Of a DNA stretch of 49,865 nt, positions 32,653 to 40,252 are shown piece by piece. Source of the DNA: Azotobacter paspali. Lineage in GTDB: Bacteria > Pseudomonadota > Gammaproteobacteria > Pseudomonadales > Pseudomonadaceae. Location: NCBI RefSeq assembly GCF_042434745.1, contig NZ_JBHLSS010000105.1; one strand, written 5' to 3'. The notes beneath the pieces were generated by a model that worked only from the letters and a program-made list of their open reading frames with translations, did no database searches and was not told where the DNA came from. The first letter of the stretch is position 1, and every line of letters starts with the position of its first letter. The position numbers and the translations under genes are program-made.

Positions 32653-33115
32653 GCCGCATAACAACAGCGAGTAGCCTGGATATTTGATCGCTCCCACCTC
32701 GCCCCGTGATGCAAAGCGTCACCCGTCCTGCTCCACGCAGGAGCGTGGATGCCATTGGGGATCGGGAGTCGGAGATCGGCCTCTGCATGGTGAACCGATT
32801 GAATGATCGTTCCCACTTCGCCCCGTGACGCAGCAAGTAGCCTGGACGTCTCTGGTGGAAAATCGCTTCGCGAGTTTTCCACCCTACACGAGATGTCAGC
32901 TTTCGTAGCAAGTAGCCCGGACATCCCCGGCGGAAAATCGCTTCGCGAGTTTTCCACCCTACGCGGAGTTGCGGCCACGTAGGGTGGACAACGGCGCAGC
33001 CTTGTCCACCAATCAGGCAGGCAGCGGCCCACAAGATCAGTTCCGCAAGATGGACAAGGCTCCGCTTGTCCACCGAGCATGGCCATGGCAGGCACGAGGC
33101 TCAGGGAGGCAGTCC
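32653..33115. repeat. Cluster of REP-like palindromes of two families upstream of a RAYT gene
   Basis: This gene-free stretch contains family B units at about 32690-32770 (GCCCCGTGATGCAAAGCGTC, then CACGCAGGAGCGTGG) and 32808-32830. Family A units lie at 32837-32886 and 32912-32962 (GTAGCC at one end, GGAAAATCGCTTCGCGAGTT, then TTCCACCCTAC). A related longer hairpin lies at 32981-33075 (GTAGGGTGGACAACGGCGCA...CTTGTCCACC). Pairs of head-to-tail palindromes next to a RAYT gene are the usual genomic layout of REP/REPIN systems. Confidence 0.8.
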
Positions 33116-33646
33116 ATGTCCAATTACCGCCGCGCCCGTGTGCCGGGGGCGACCTACTTTTTCACGGTGAACCTGCGCGATCGGCGCAGCGACCTGCTGG
33201 TGCGGGAGGTGGACCTGCTGCGCGCTACGGTACGGGCAACCAAGGCGCGTCATCCCTTCCACATCGATGCCTGGGTGGTGCTGCCGGAACACATGCATTG
33301 CATGTGGACGCTACCGCCGGGCGACAGCGACTTCGCCCTGCGCTGGAAGGTCATCAAGTTCGCCTTCTCCAGACGCCTGCCGGATGACGAGACGCGCACG
33401 GCCACACAGGCGGCCCGTGGCGAACGCGGCATATGGCAACGGCGCTACTGGGAACACCTGATCCGCGACGACCTCGACTACCAGCGTCACTTCGACTACC
33501 TGCACTACAACCCGGTGAAACACGGGCATGTGGCGCGGGTGGTGGACTGGCCCTATTCGAGCTTTCATCGGGCCGTGGCGACAGGTATCTACCGCACGGA
33601 CTGGTGCATCGAGCCAGCGCATGAGCGTGACGCCTACGGGGAATGA
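33116..33646 (+). CDS. REP-associated tyrosine transposase (RAYT), intact
   Basis: A 176-residue Y1/HUH-family protein (TnpA_REP). It shows the HUH motif in VVLPEHMHCMW (H59, H61), the segment GIWQRRYWEHLIRDD, and DYQRHFDYLHYNPVKHG, with the candidate catalytic tyrosines Y122 and Y128 in the helix. DWPYSSFHR and the C-terminal DWC are further RAYT hallmarks. RAYTs nick and rejoin single-stranded REP palindromes and are thought to spread them, while the gene itself is single-copy. The start is ATG 33116; GGGAGG lies 8 nt upstream, whereas the frame upstream only reads through repeats. Family A palindromes lie on both sides. Confidence 0.9.
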   Translation: MSNYRRARVPGATYFFTVNLRDRRSDLLVREVDLLRATVRATKARHPFHIDAWVVLPEHMHCMWTLPPGDSDFALRWKVIKFAFSRRLPDDETRTATQAARGERGIWQRRYWEHLIRDDLDYQRHFDYLHYNPVKHGHVARVVDWPYSSFHRAVATGIYRTDWCIEPAHERDAYGE

Positions 33647-33652
33647 GCGCTC

Positions 33653-33772
33653 TGGGGGAAAACGCTGCGCGGTTTTCCACCCTACGCCTGTCGGAACCAG
33701 GGGGCTGTCGGAGCGAGGTAGCCTGTACCTCGCCCGGTGGAAAATCGCTACGCGAGTTTTCCACCCTACGCG
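33653..33772. repeat. Two family A REP-like palindromes downstream of the RAYT gene
   Basis: The first (33653-33686) is GGGGGAAAACGCTGCGCGGT followed by TTTCCACCCTACGCC. The second (33718-33772) has GTAGCCTGTACCTCGCCC, then GGTGGAAAATCGCTACGCGA and GTTTTCCACCCTACGCGG. Both match the palindromes at 7633, 32837 and 36175. Confidence 0.8.
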
Positions 33773-33826
33773 GAGCGACGCTCCGAGCGGCGGCGAGAAG
33801 CGCCCCTCCCCCGAGCCTGGAAGGGC

Positions 33827-34570
33827 TTAGCGCCTCACGCAGGCGAACAGTGCATTCCCCGAAGTTCCGCTCCAGGGAATGAGCTTCTGGTAATCATGCT
33901 CGAACACATGAACCTCGAAGTACGCTTGCAGAAGCGTCTGCAACTCGTCGAAGCTCACCGCGACCATGGGGTGCTCGTCGTGCCACACCTGGGTTTCGTC
34001 CGCCACGCTGCGTTCGATACGCAGTCTGAGCGACTGCCGCTCGCCCTGTCCGGGGTAGTGCCAGCCGGAGCTGAAGCGGAACAGGCCGTCCTCGTGCCAG
34101 GCGCTGTGCGTCACGAATGAAGCGTTGTCGATTTGGTGTTTGTCGACCGCGTTGAAGCAGAACAGCCCGCGGGTGGCCAGTGCGCGGTGCGCGCTGGCGA
34201 TGCAGGCCTTCAGCCTGTCGATTCCGCCGCTGTAATGGATGGAATACAGAAAGCAGGTGATCAGGTCCTGGGGCTCATCCACCGCGAAGGCGCACATATC
34301 CTGGCGGGAGAATCGCGCCTCCGGGCAACGCATGACGGCGCGGTCCAGCATCGGCTGGTTGATGTCGAGGCCACTGCCCAAATAGCCGGCATCGATAAAA
34401 TGGCGGACATGCGGCCCGGTTCCACAGGCCAAATCGAGATGCCGGCGTCCACCATTGCCGAACAGTTGCTGCAGCCGGTGAACGCAGTGGCTTTGCGCCT
34501 GGTAGTCGATATCGGCACACATCAGGTCGTAATAACCGGACAAGTCGTTATAAAGGGCATTGCCGGACAT
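33827..34570 (-). CDS. Class I SAM-dependent methyltransferase
   Basis: A 247-residue cytoplasmic methyltransferase. GGRRHLDLACGTGPHVRHF is the SAM-binding motif I, followed by GSGLDINQPMLDRAV (motif with acidic ribose ligand), QDMCAFAVDEPQDLITCFLYSIHY and RALATRGLFCFNAVD. The substrate cannot be inferred; the size and motifs resemble small-molecule rather than DNA methyltransferases. ATG at 34568-34570 starts the natural MSGNALYNDLSGYYDLM; the longer frame to 34612 is possible. The gene lies alone between REP-rich segments belonging to the two RAYT loci. Confidence 0.8.
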   Translation of the reverse strand: MSGNALYNDLSGYYDLMCADIDYQAQSHCVHRLQQLFGNGGRRHLDLACGTGPHVRHFIDAGYLGSGLDINQPMLDRAVMRCPEARFSRQDMCAFAVDEPQDLITCFLYSIHYSGGIDRLKACIASAHRALATRGLFCFNAVDKHQIDNASFVTHSAWHEDGLFRFSSGWHYPGQGERQSLRLRIERSVADETQVWHDEHPMVAVSFDELQTLLQAYFEVHVFEHDYQKLIPWSGTSGNALFACVRR

Positions 34571-34639
34571 GATGGCCTGATGTTCCAAGCGGAGCGTGGG
34601 GGCACGCATCATAGCCCAACCCGGACATGGGAGGCATTT

Positions 34640-34770
34640 CGATCACGCCCACCCCGCCCCGTGACGCAAAGCGTCGCCCACCCAGCGCCCACGCAGAAGC
34701 GTGGGAGCCATCGGGGATCGGCTTGAATGAGCTTTCCACGCTTCCGCGTGGGAATGCCCGCCCGGACGCT
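34640..34770. repeat. Family B REP-like palindromes upstream of the decayed RAYT
   Basis: GCCCCGTGACGCAAAGCGTC, then CCCACGCAGAAGCGTGGGAG, CCATCGGGGATCGG, TTCCACGCTTCCGCGTGGGA and GGACGCTCCGGCGTCC: four small palindromes in 130 bp. They share units with 32690-32770 and 35348-35378 but not with the GTAGGGTGG family. Confidence 0.75.
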
Positions 34771-34800
34771 CCGGCGTCCATGCAGGGACAAGGAGGCCCC

Positions 34801-35339
34801 CATGGGTTGCAGCCGCTACGTGATTACCGAACCGGACCTTCCGCACTTTCTCACCTGCACGGTGGTGGACTGGCTGCCGCTGTTCAGCCGCCCCACCCTG
34901 GTTGATATCCTGCTGGCGTGCTGGCGCTACCAGCAGCAGTACCAGGATCTGCGGCTCTACGGCTACGTGGTGATGGAGAACCACCTGCACTACCTGGCTC
35001 CGGCCCGGGACCTGCCTCGCCGCATGACCGGCTACAAGTCCTTCACCGCCCGCCGGATTGGCGAACACCTGCACGGTATCGGCGCGGCGCAAACGCTGGA
35101 TCGGCTGCGCGCGGGCAAGAAGACGCACAAGCACGACCGCAATTTCCGGCTCTGACAGGAAGGCAGCCATGCCGATCTGGTTTGCGGCGAGGCGGTGATA
35201 CACCAGAAGCTGGACTTACATCCACCGTAACCTGGTACGGCGCGGCTACGTGGAGCGGCCGGAGCACTGGCGCTACTCCAGTGCGAGGAACTATGCGGAA
35301 GAGCTGGGCTACTGGAGATTGCGGATTGGAGTTGAGGAG
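34801..35339 (+). pseudogene. Second RAYT transposase, inactivated
   Basis: Translation from ATG 34801 gives a group-distinct RAYT: CTVVDWLPLFSRP, the HUH motif in YGYVVMENHLHYL (H61, H63) and KKTHKHDRNFRL. It then meets TGA at 35153-35155 where the family has Trp (reading RL-Trp-QEGSHA). The same frame continues EGSHADLVCGEAVIHQKLD to about 35213, where one extra T near 35215 shifts the frame. The next frame resumes YIHRNLVRRGYVERPEHWRY and SSARNYAEELGYW. One nonsense change and one insertion therefore disable it. Repairing both gives a normal-length RAYT ending before 35340. Family B palindromes lie on either side. Confidence 0.85.
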
Positions 35340-35347
35340 GAAAGGCG

Positions 35348-35378
35348 CGTTCCCACGCCGGAGCGTGGGAACGATCGC
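35348..35378. repeat. Family B REP-like palindrome downstream of the decayed RAYT
   Basis: GCGTTCCCACGCCGGAGCGT followed by GGGAACGATCGCC: the arms CGTTCCCACGC and GCGTGGGAACG pair around CGGA. This is the widespread GCGTGGGAACG palindrome of pseudomonads and closes the second RAYT locus on its 3' side. Confidence 0.75.
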
Positions 35379-35394
35379 CGGGCGAGGCAGCCGT

Positions 35395-35643
35395 TCAGCG
35401 GCAGTTGCCGGCGCAGTTGCCCCGGGCGCAAGCCGGGGGTTCCGGATTCTTCAGCACCCGGCTGTTGACCACGCCGGCGGCGCTCATCAGTTTGGTCACC
35501 GGCGCGTCGTCCGGGATCGACGGGTCTTCCGCCAGCGTGCAGGCGGCGCGCAGTTCGCCCCAGTTTTTCGGACTCAGCGCCATCGAATGCTGAACTTCAT
35601 ATACCTGACCGTTGGCTTCGCAACGGTAATCGTAGGTCGGCAT
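35395..35643 (-). CDS. FmdB-like zinc-ribbon small protein
   Basis: An 82-residue protein starting MPTYDYRCEANGQVYEVQHSM, the N-terminus of the FmdB/CxxC regulatory zinc-ribbon family. The usual first pair CEACG is here CEANG, so the second zinc cysteine is missing. The later segment LRAACTLAEDPSIPDDAPVTKLMSAAGVV is also less cysteine-rich than normal, while the C-terminus CARGNCAGNCR adds three cysteines. The protein may bind metal differently or not at all. ATG 35641-35643 is preceded by AGAG. It stands alone; the function of the family is poorly known. Confidence 0.7.
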   Translation of the reverse strand: MPTYDYRCEANGQVYEVQHSMALSPKNWGELRAACTLAEDPSIPDDAPVTKLMSAAGVVNSRVLKNPEPPACARGNCAGNCR

Positions 35644-35875
35644 GGATATTTCTCTCGCGGTTGATGCGTGCATCGGTAATCTGCGGCAGCCGGCGTGAAC
35701 GGCAGGAGCCGGTCGCTGCAGCTCCCTTCCCATGCTGGAGAGGGATGACAGGGCGGGATTGTACGCCGCGCAGGGCAGCGTGGCCCAGTGACCAGCCAAG
35801 CCCTCCTCCGCAGAAAATCTGCTGCGCGGGGTTTCAGTCGGGGAAATATTCGCTCCGCCACAACGGCAAGATCCG

Positions 35876-36004
35876 TCACACGGACTTCAGTTCCAGCAAT
35901 ACGAACCCGCAAGCGATACCGGCCAGGGCGATCAGATAGCCGATCAGATAGGCACGATTCTTCTGAGCCTGGCGAACGGGGTCCAACGACTTCTTCTTTC
36001 TCAC
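35876..36004 (-). CDS. Small single-helix membrane protein (candidate)
   Basis: From GTG 36002-36004 a 42-codon frame encodes a lysine-rich start (RKKKSLDPVRQAQKNR) followed by the hydrophobic helix AYLIGYLIALAGIACGFVLL and a short tail, ending TGA 35876-35878. GAGAGG lies 10 nt upstream. The positive N-terminus and clean helix are what a real small inner-membrane protein would show, and the stretch is otherwise empty. I do not recognise a family, so it remains a candidate. Confidence 0.4.
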   Translation of the reverse strand: MRKKKSLDPVRQAQKNRAYLIGYLIALAGIACGFVLLELKSV

Positions 36005-36174
36005 AAATCCACTGCCTCTCGATAAAACCAAAAATGCGCGGCGACCAGGCTCTCGCGAGCCGGCGGCAGCGACTCCACGGCAGGCAGGCTCGCCCTGCGC
36101 GATAAAACCTTTTGTAGGACGGACAAGCCGGCTTGTCCAGCCCAGCGAACCTCATCCCCGCCCTCGCCTACGTC

Positions 36175-36216
36175 GCACCTCCGGTGGAAAACTGCTTCGC
36201 AGGTTTTCCACCCTAC
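36175..36216. repeat. Family A REP-like palindrome fused to a gene fragment
   Basis: CACCTCCGGTGGAAAACTGC and TTCGCAGGTTTTCCACCCTA form the usual hairpin. The conserved end CCCTAC is followed without spacer by the coding frame of a response-regulator fragment. Confidence 0.75.
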
Positions 36217-36492
36217 GCGCTGGAAGTGCTGCACTCCGATGCCCGCATCGACCTGCTGGTCACCGACATCGGCCTGCCCGGCGGCATGAACGGCCACCAA
36301 CTCGCCGACGCCACCCGCGTCCACCACCCAGCACTCAAGATGCTCTTCATCACCGGCCTCGCCGAGACCCGGCTACTCAGCGACGGCTACCTGGAGCCTG
36401 GCATGGCGGTATTGACCAAGCTCTTCGCGGTGGAGGCACTAGCGCAGCGGGTGAAGGGGCTGATAGAAGGGGACGAAAAAGTCCGCTCTTGA
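36217..36492 (+). pseudogene. C-terminal fragment of a response-regulator receiver domain
   Basis: The frame reads ALEVLHSDARIDLLVTDIGLP and GGMNGHQLADATRVHHPALKMLFITGLAE, the middle and end of a receiver domain of the kind found at the C-terminus of hybrid histidine kinases. The phospho-acceptor Asp in LLVTD remains. The first 40-50 residues, which carry the acidic pair, are absent, replaced by a REP-like palindrome. TKLF stands where TKPF is normal. No start codon with a ribosome site precedes it. It ends at 36492. It is best viewed as a deletion remnant. Confidence 0.75.
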
Positions 36493-36759
36493 AATGAATT
36501 GGTGAAAACTAGCCAATAGGTGTTTGGGTATAGGGTTGACGCTGCCAGCGTGTACTGCAGGACGCGCAAGCTGGTCAGCGCTTTGGTTACCTGATCATAC
36601 GTGATGATGGGATTGTTTAAGTTTGACTAAACGATTCTCAGAAAAGATGCGCTTTGTGGTTTCCCGTTCCGGGTAGCAGCGCATGAACATATTGGTAAAG
36701 TGGCTTCCATACTCGATCGTGCTGTCGTTATCGCACTCGCCCAGGGGGTGAATAAGTTG

Positions 36760-37777
36760 CTACACAAAATTAATCCGATATTTTTCGCCGTAATCCGACA
36801 GCACCTGATTGGTGAGTGACGGAAAGCTCTGGTAAGCCATTACAGGCAGCCATTCGTACTTGATTTTCCGCCAGAGAAACTCGATCAGGTTGAGCTCGGG
36901 CGAGTACGTGGGCAGGAAGATCACGTAGAGCCGTTGCGCTCTCCACTCCAGCTCCTTGCGCAGAAACAAGGCTGAGCAATGAATACTGGCATTGTCAAGC
37001 ACGACGATGGCAAAGGCCTCCGGCGACTTTTGCTCGAGCAGGCGATCGAAAGCCTCGATGACCACCTCCGTCGTCACGATGTCGGTGGTCTTGTGGTAAA
37101 TCAGCTTGCCCTGGCGACTCAAAAACCCCAGCACATTGAGACGCCGGCTACGCGAAAAGGCCGTCCTTTGCAGTGCCCTCCCAACAGGGCTCCAGGCATA
37201 AAGCACGGCAGAGTGTTGCGAAAAGCCAGACTCATCGAAGTAATACAATGCGGTGTCGCCACGAGACTCCCACTGCCGAAGCTCCGCCAGCAGGCCTTGT
37301 GTGGCACGGAAGTCGCTCTCGTCGCGCCGCGCCTTCAGCGACCGCCGGGCACGCTTGAAGCTATACCGCAGGTTTTTTAAAACCCGCTTGACCGTAGCCG
37401 TGCAGGAGGATTTGCCCGTTTCCCGTTGCAGGCGGGCATGGACGGTTTTGATCCGATGGGGATGCTCGGCCACCAGGACTTGCAGCCGCTCCCGATCCCA
37501 GTCGTCGTGGATAGCCGGACGGCCAGGGCGAGCCTTGTCCCTGAGGCCTTCCAGTCCATCGGACTGCCAGGCATCGAACCAGAGCGATATGGTCTCGCGC
37601 GTGACGGCCAGAATGTCGCTGATCGGGTTGATGCGGTAGGCGCTTGTGGCTGAGCACGATGGCATGGGCACGACGGCGCAAGGCTGGCTTCCCGGCATGC
37701 ACGTAGGTCTCCATCAAGGCCTGTAGCTCAGTGTCCGAGAGGGGGGATACGAACTTCACAAGGGCGACTCCAAGCAC
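36760..37777 (-). pseudogene. IS630-family transposase with a frameshift
   Basis: The 5' part (37777 to about 37640) reads ALVKFVSPLSDTELQALMET and RRRAHAIVLSHKR. One extra base near 37640 then moves the frame to YRINPISDILAVTRETISLW, which continues to the stop at 36760. The second frame has the helix-turn-helix region and the DDE core: LYYFDESGFSQ, FAIVVLDNASIHCS and YVIFLPTYSPELNLIEFLWRKIKYEW, with spacing typical of IS630. Some IS630 members use programmed frameshifting, but the site here (GCGCCTAC) is not an obvious slippery sequence. I could not identify terminal inverted repeats with confidence. Confidence 0.85.
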
Positions 37778-38357
37778 TGCTGAGACAAGGTGCCTATTAT
37801 GCGGGAAGATTTACGTTCTTGTACTTAACGGCCTGACATGTCTAGGTTCGCAGTGATGAAGACAGGGTTCTAGCCAGAACAATTTTTCAGACGAAACATG
37901 GAAAAAGAATGTCCGCTCGAACACCTGGAGAATCTTGCGGACCTGGCCGACCTCGAGCATATACGGTTACGAACGATTGCACCGACTTGTCTGCGCTGCC
38001 CGAAGCGCTCTTGCAGTCCTTAACCGTATAAGCGTAGAAGTTTCTTTGCCCATTCCGCAAAGCCCGTCGAATCGATTTATCTCACCGATCCGCTCTAACT
38101 TTCGCGCCTAACCTTAGACCGCGCACATAAATCGATGCTAAAATGCCACCCTCAATGTAGATATTCCGGCGAAGCGTAGTTTGTGATTTTTATAGTCCCC
38201 ATTTGCCGGTATATCGGAAACTCACGGCCCGATTTCGCCCGTCGACTCGAGGCGGGGCCAAAGCACGGAGATCACTGCCTACAACGGAGAATCCGGAAAA
38301 GACATGGGCTCGGATATCGCAAGCAAACTTCGTTACTGGATAAAGGAATAACTTATC
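37778..38357. other. Gene-poor region between the IS630 copy and the DUF2892 gene
   Basis: A 580-bp stretch of mixed composition. It contains an exact 10-bp inverted repeat, TATACGGTTA (37960-37969) and TAACCGTATA (38021-38030), around a 51-bp loop. A 41-codon frame from ATG 37898 (MEKECPLEHLENL, ending CPKRSCSP) overlaps it but has no good ribosome site. No gene could be supported here. Confidence 0.4.
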
Positions 38358-38546
38358 ATGCAAAAAAACATTAGCAGCATCGAAAGAATCGCACGCATCG
38401 TATCAGGTGTTGCACTGATCGTCTGGGCCATCGCGGGAGGTCCGCTCTGGGCATGGGCTGGACTATTGCTCCTGGCCACCGGGCTGCTCAGATGGTGTCC
38501 GGCTTACATGCTGTTCGGCAGCCGCACCTGCCCAACGAAAAAATAA
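38358..38546 (+). CDS. DUF2892 (YgaP-type transmembrane) small protein
   Basis: A 62-residue inner-membrane protein. MQKNISSIERIARIVSG is the amphipathic lead-in, followed by two hydrophobic helices (VALIVWAIAGGPLWAW, AGLLLLATGLL) and the family end WCPAYMLFGSRTC. This is the DUF2892 domain found alone or fused to rhodanese in YgaP. Its role alone is unknown; the conserved cysteines suggest a link with sulfur transfer. AAAGGAATAAC precedes the ATG. It is divergent from the efflux operon 260 bp away. Confidence 0.82.
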   Translation: MQKNISSIERIARIVSGVALIVWAIAGGPLWAWAGLLLLATGLLRWCPAYMLFGSRTCPTKK

Positions 38547-38809
38547 CGCTATTGGCCGGACCGGAAACGACGCGTTTCATCGGCACCACCGGTTCGGCCA
38601 CCCGGACAACTTGCCGCAAATCTGAAAGTCCCGCTGTTTCCGGAAGCCGTTCGCTCCCATGAGCATAGTTCTAGACGCTCGGAGCGATTGCCGAAACAAG
38701 GGGCCGATCCATCCGCAATGGGGGGCGACCGGAGCCAGAGCCTCGCGACGAGACTCGCCGCGAGACAGTTCATGGCACCGCCTCTCCCCGGATGCTTGGA
38801 AAGCGCTGC

Positions 38810-40252
38810 CTAGTCGGCTTTGGCGACAGTTCCCCGCTCCCCTTCGAGGGACTCGTTCCATCCGCCCCCCAGCGCCTCCATCAGCATGGTCGTGGCCATC
38901 AAGCCATCAATACGGCTGCGCACCAACTTGCGCTGCAGTGACAGTGCACCATCGCGCGCCTGGTTGACCTCCACGTAGTTGTTCTGCCCCACCGCATAAC
39001 GGGCCTCGGCGACATTCGCGCGCCGTTGGGAGGCCGTCAGAGCCTCGTCGAGAATGCGCAGCCGTTCCCTGGCCGCCCGAACCTGGCTCAAAGCATCGTC
39101 CACTTGGCGCAGGGCGATGAGAATATTGACCTTGTGTACGTTCACCTGCTGTTGGTAGCGCAGACGCGCCGCTTCCAAGTTGGCCCGATTGCGCCCGGCA
39201 TCGAAGATCGGCAGCGACAACGATATCGGCACGAAGGAGAATTCCCGGGAGGAATGCTTGGCGATATCGCTCAAATCCTGTGAGGCGAAACCATAACGGC
39301 TGGTCAAGCTGATACTGGGATAGAAGGCGGTCTCGGCGATCCGCTCCTGGGCAATCAGGGCGCGCAGGCGCTCGGAAGAGTCCATCAGGTCCGGACGCCG
39401 TGCCAGGACGATCGCCGGCAGACCGGGAGCCACCTCGGGAATGTCGGGCAAGGCATACTCCACGGGAGACGGCACACGGAAATCCTTCACGTCCACCACC
39501 ATCAGGATCGCCAGCTCCTGCTCGTTCATGTCGCGCTTGACCGCAGCCTCGTGCATCTCGGCCTCGACCCTGGCCAGCCTGACCTTGGCCTCGATCAGAT
39601 CCTGCTCAGTGTTGAGGCCGATATCCAGGCGCATACCGATCAGCCGAACCGCTTCTTGTCGCTCGGCGCGGATCTGCTCCAGCAGGCTGTGGTCGGCTTC
39701 GGCGGCCCGGAACTGCCAGTAGGCGACCGCCACTTCGCGGACGAGGACCAATGCCACGCTGCGCCGGGTGGCTTCGGCCACCCCCAGCTTGGCCTTGGCC
39801 AGTTCGACGGACTGGGCGATCCGCCCCCAGAGGTCGATCTGCCAGGTCGTATTGCTGGTGATGCGATTGCTCTGGCCGGCGATGGTCCCCTGCTGGAGCA
39901 GTTCGCCCAGCGGGGTGTTGGTCGAGGTATGGCTCTCGTCGCGGCTGGCACCGAAGTTCATGTTGGGCAACAGATCGGCCCGGGCGCCTAGCACGTTGGC
40001 ATGTCCCTCGGCTACGTGCAGCTCGCCGAAGCGGGTGTAGGGGTTGCGCTCTAGCACGCTCTCGACCAGGTGGTCGAGCACCGGGTCCCGGTAGACCCGC
40101 CACCAGCGGACATCCACATTGTTCGGCTCGTCCGGGGAAGCATTGCGGTAGCTCGACGGAAACGCCGGATCGGCTGCCGGCACGAAGGGTTCGATACTGC
40201 AGCCCTGCAGCAGGATGGCCAGCCCCAGCAGGAAAGAAAGTCTGTCGTTCAT
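38810..40252 (-). CDS. Outer-membrane efflux lipoprotein (NodT/OprM type)
   Basis: A 480-residue outer-membrane factor. The signal peptide ends at a lipobox (LLQGC), followed by VDVRWWRVYRDPVLDHLVESVLERN and two TolC-type repeats, with long helices such as LVREVAVAYWQFRAAEADHSLLEQI and RANLEAARLRYQQQVNV. The motif LARRPDLMDSSERLRALIAQERIAETAFYPSISL is a hallmark of NodT-family factors. It would form the exit duct for the HlyD/DHA2 pump. Its ATG overlaps the pump gene stop by 4 nt (40249-40252), so it is the last member of a coupled four-gene set with the flavoprotein. Confidence 0.92.
   Translation of the reverse strand: MNDRLSFLLGLAILLQGCSIEPFVPAADPAFPSSYRNASPDEPNNVDVRWWRVYRDPVLDHLVESVLERNPYTRFGELHVAEGHANVLGARADLLPNMNFGASRDESHTSTNTPLGELLQQGTIAGQSNRITSNTTWQIDLWGRIAQSVELAKAKLGVAEATRRSVALVLVREVAVAYWQFRAAEADHSLLEQIRAERQEAVRLIGMRLDIGLNTEQDLIEAKVRLARVEAEMHEAAVKRDMNEQELAILMVVDVKDFRVPSPVEYALPDIPEVAPGLPAIVLARRPDLMDSSERLRALIAQERIAETAFYPSISLTSRYGFASQDLSDIAKHSSREFSFVPISLSLPIFDAGRNRANLEAARLRYQQQVNVHKVNILIALRQVDDALSQVRAARERLRILDEALTASQRRANVAEARYAVGQNNYVEVNQARDGALSLQRKLVRSRIDGLMATTMLMEALGGGWNESLEGERGTVAKAD

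Noticed and set aside
32653..33772. Possible CRISPR array from the repeated motifs
   Set aside because: The units are palindromes with irregular spacing and orientation around a RAYT gene, not regularly spaced direct repeats, and no cas genes are present.
37898..38023. 41-codon frame with several cysteines
   Set aside because: No good ribosome site, no recognised family, and it overlaps an inverted repeat; not enough to call a gene.
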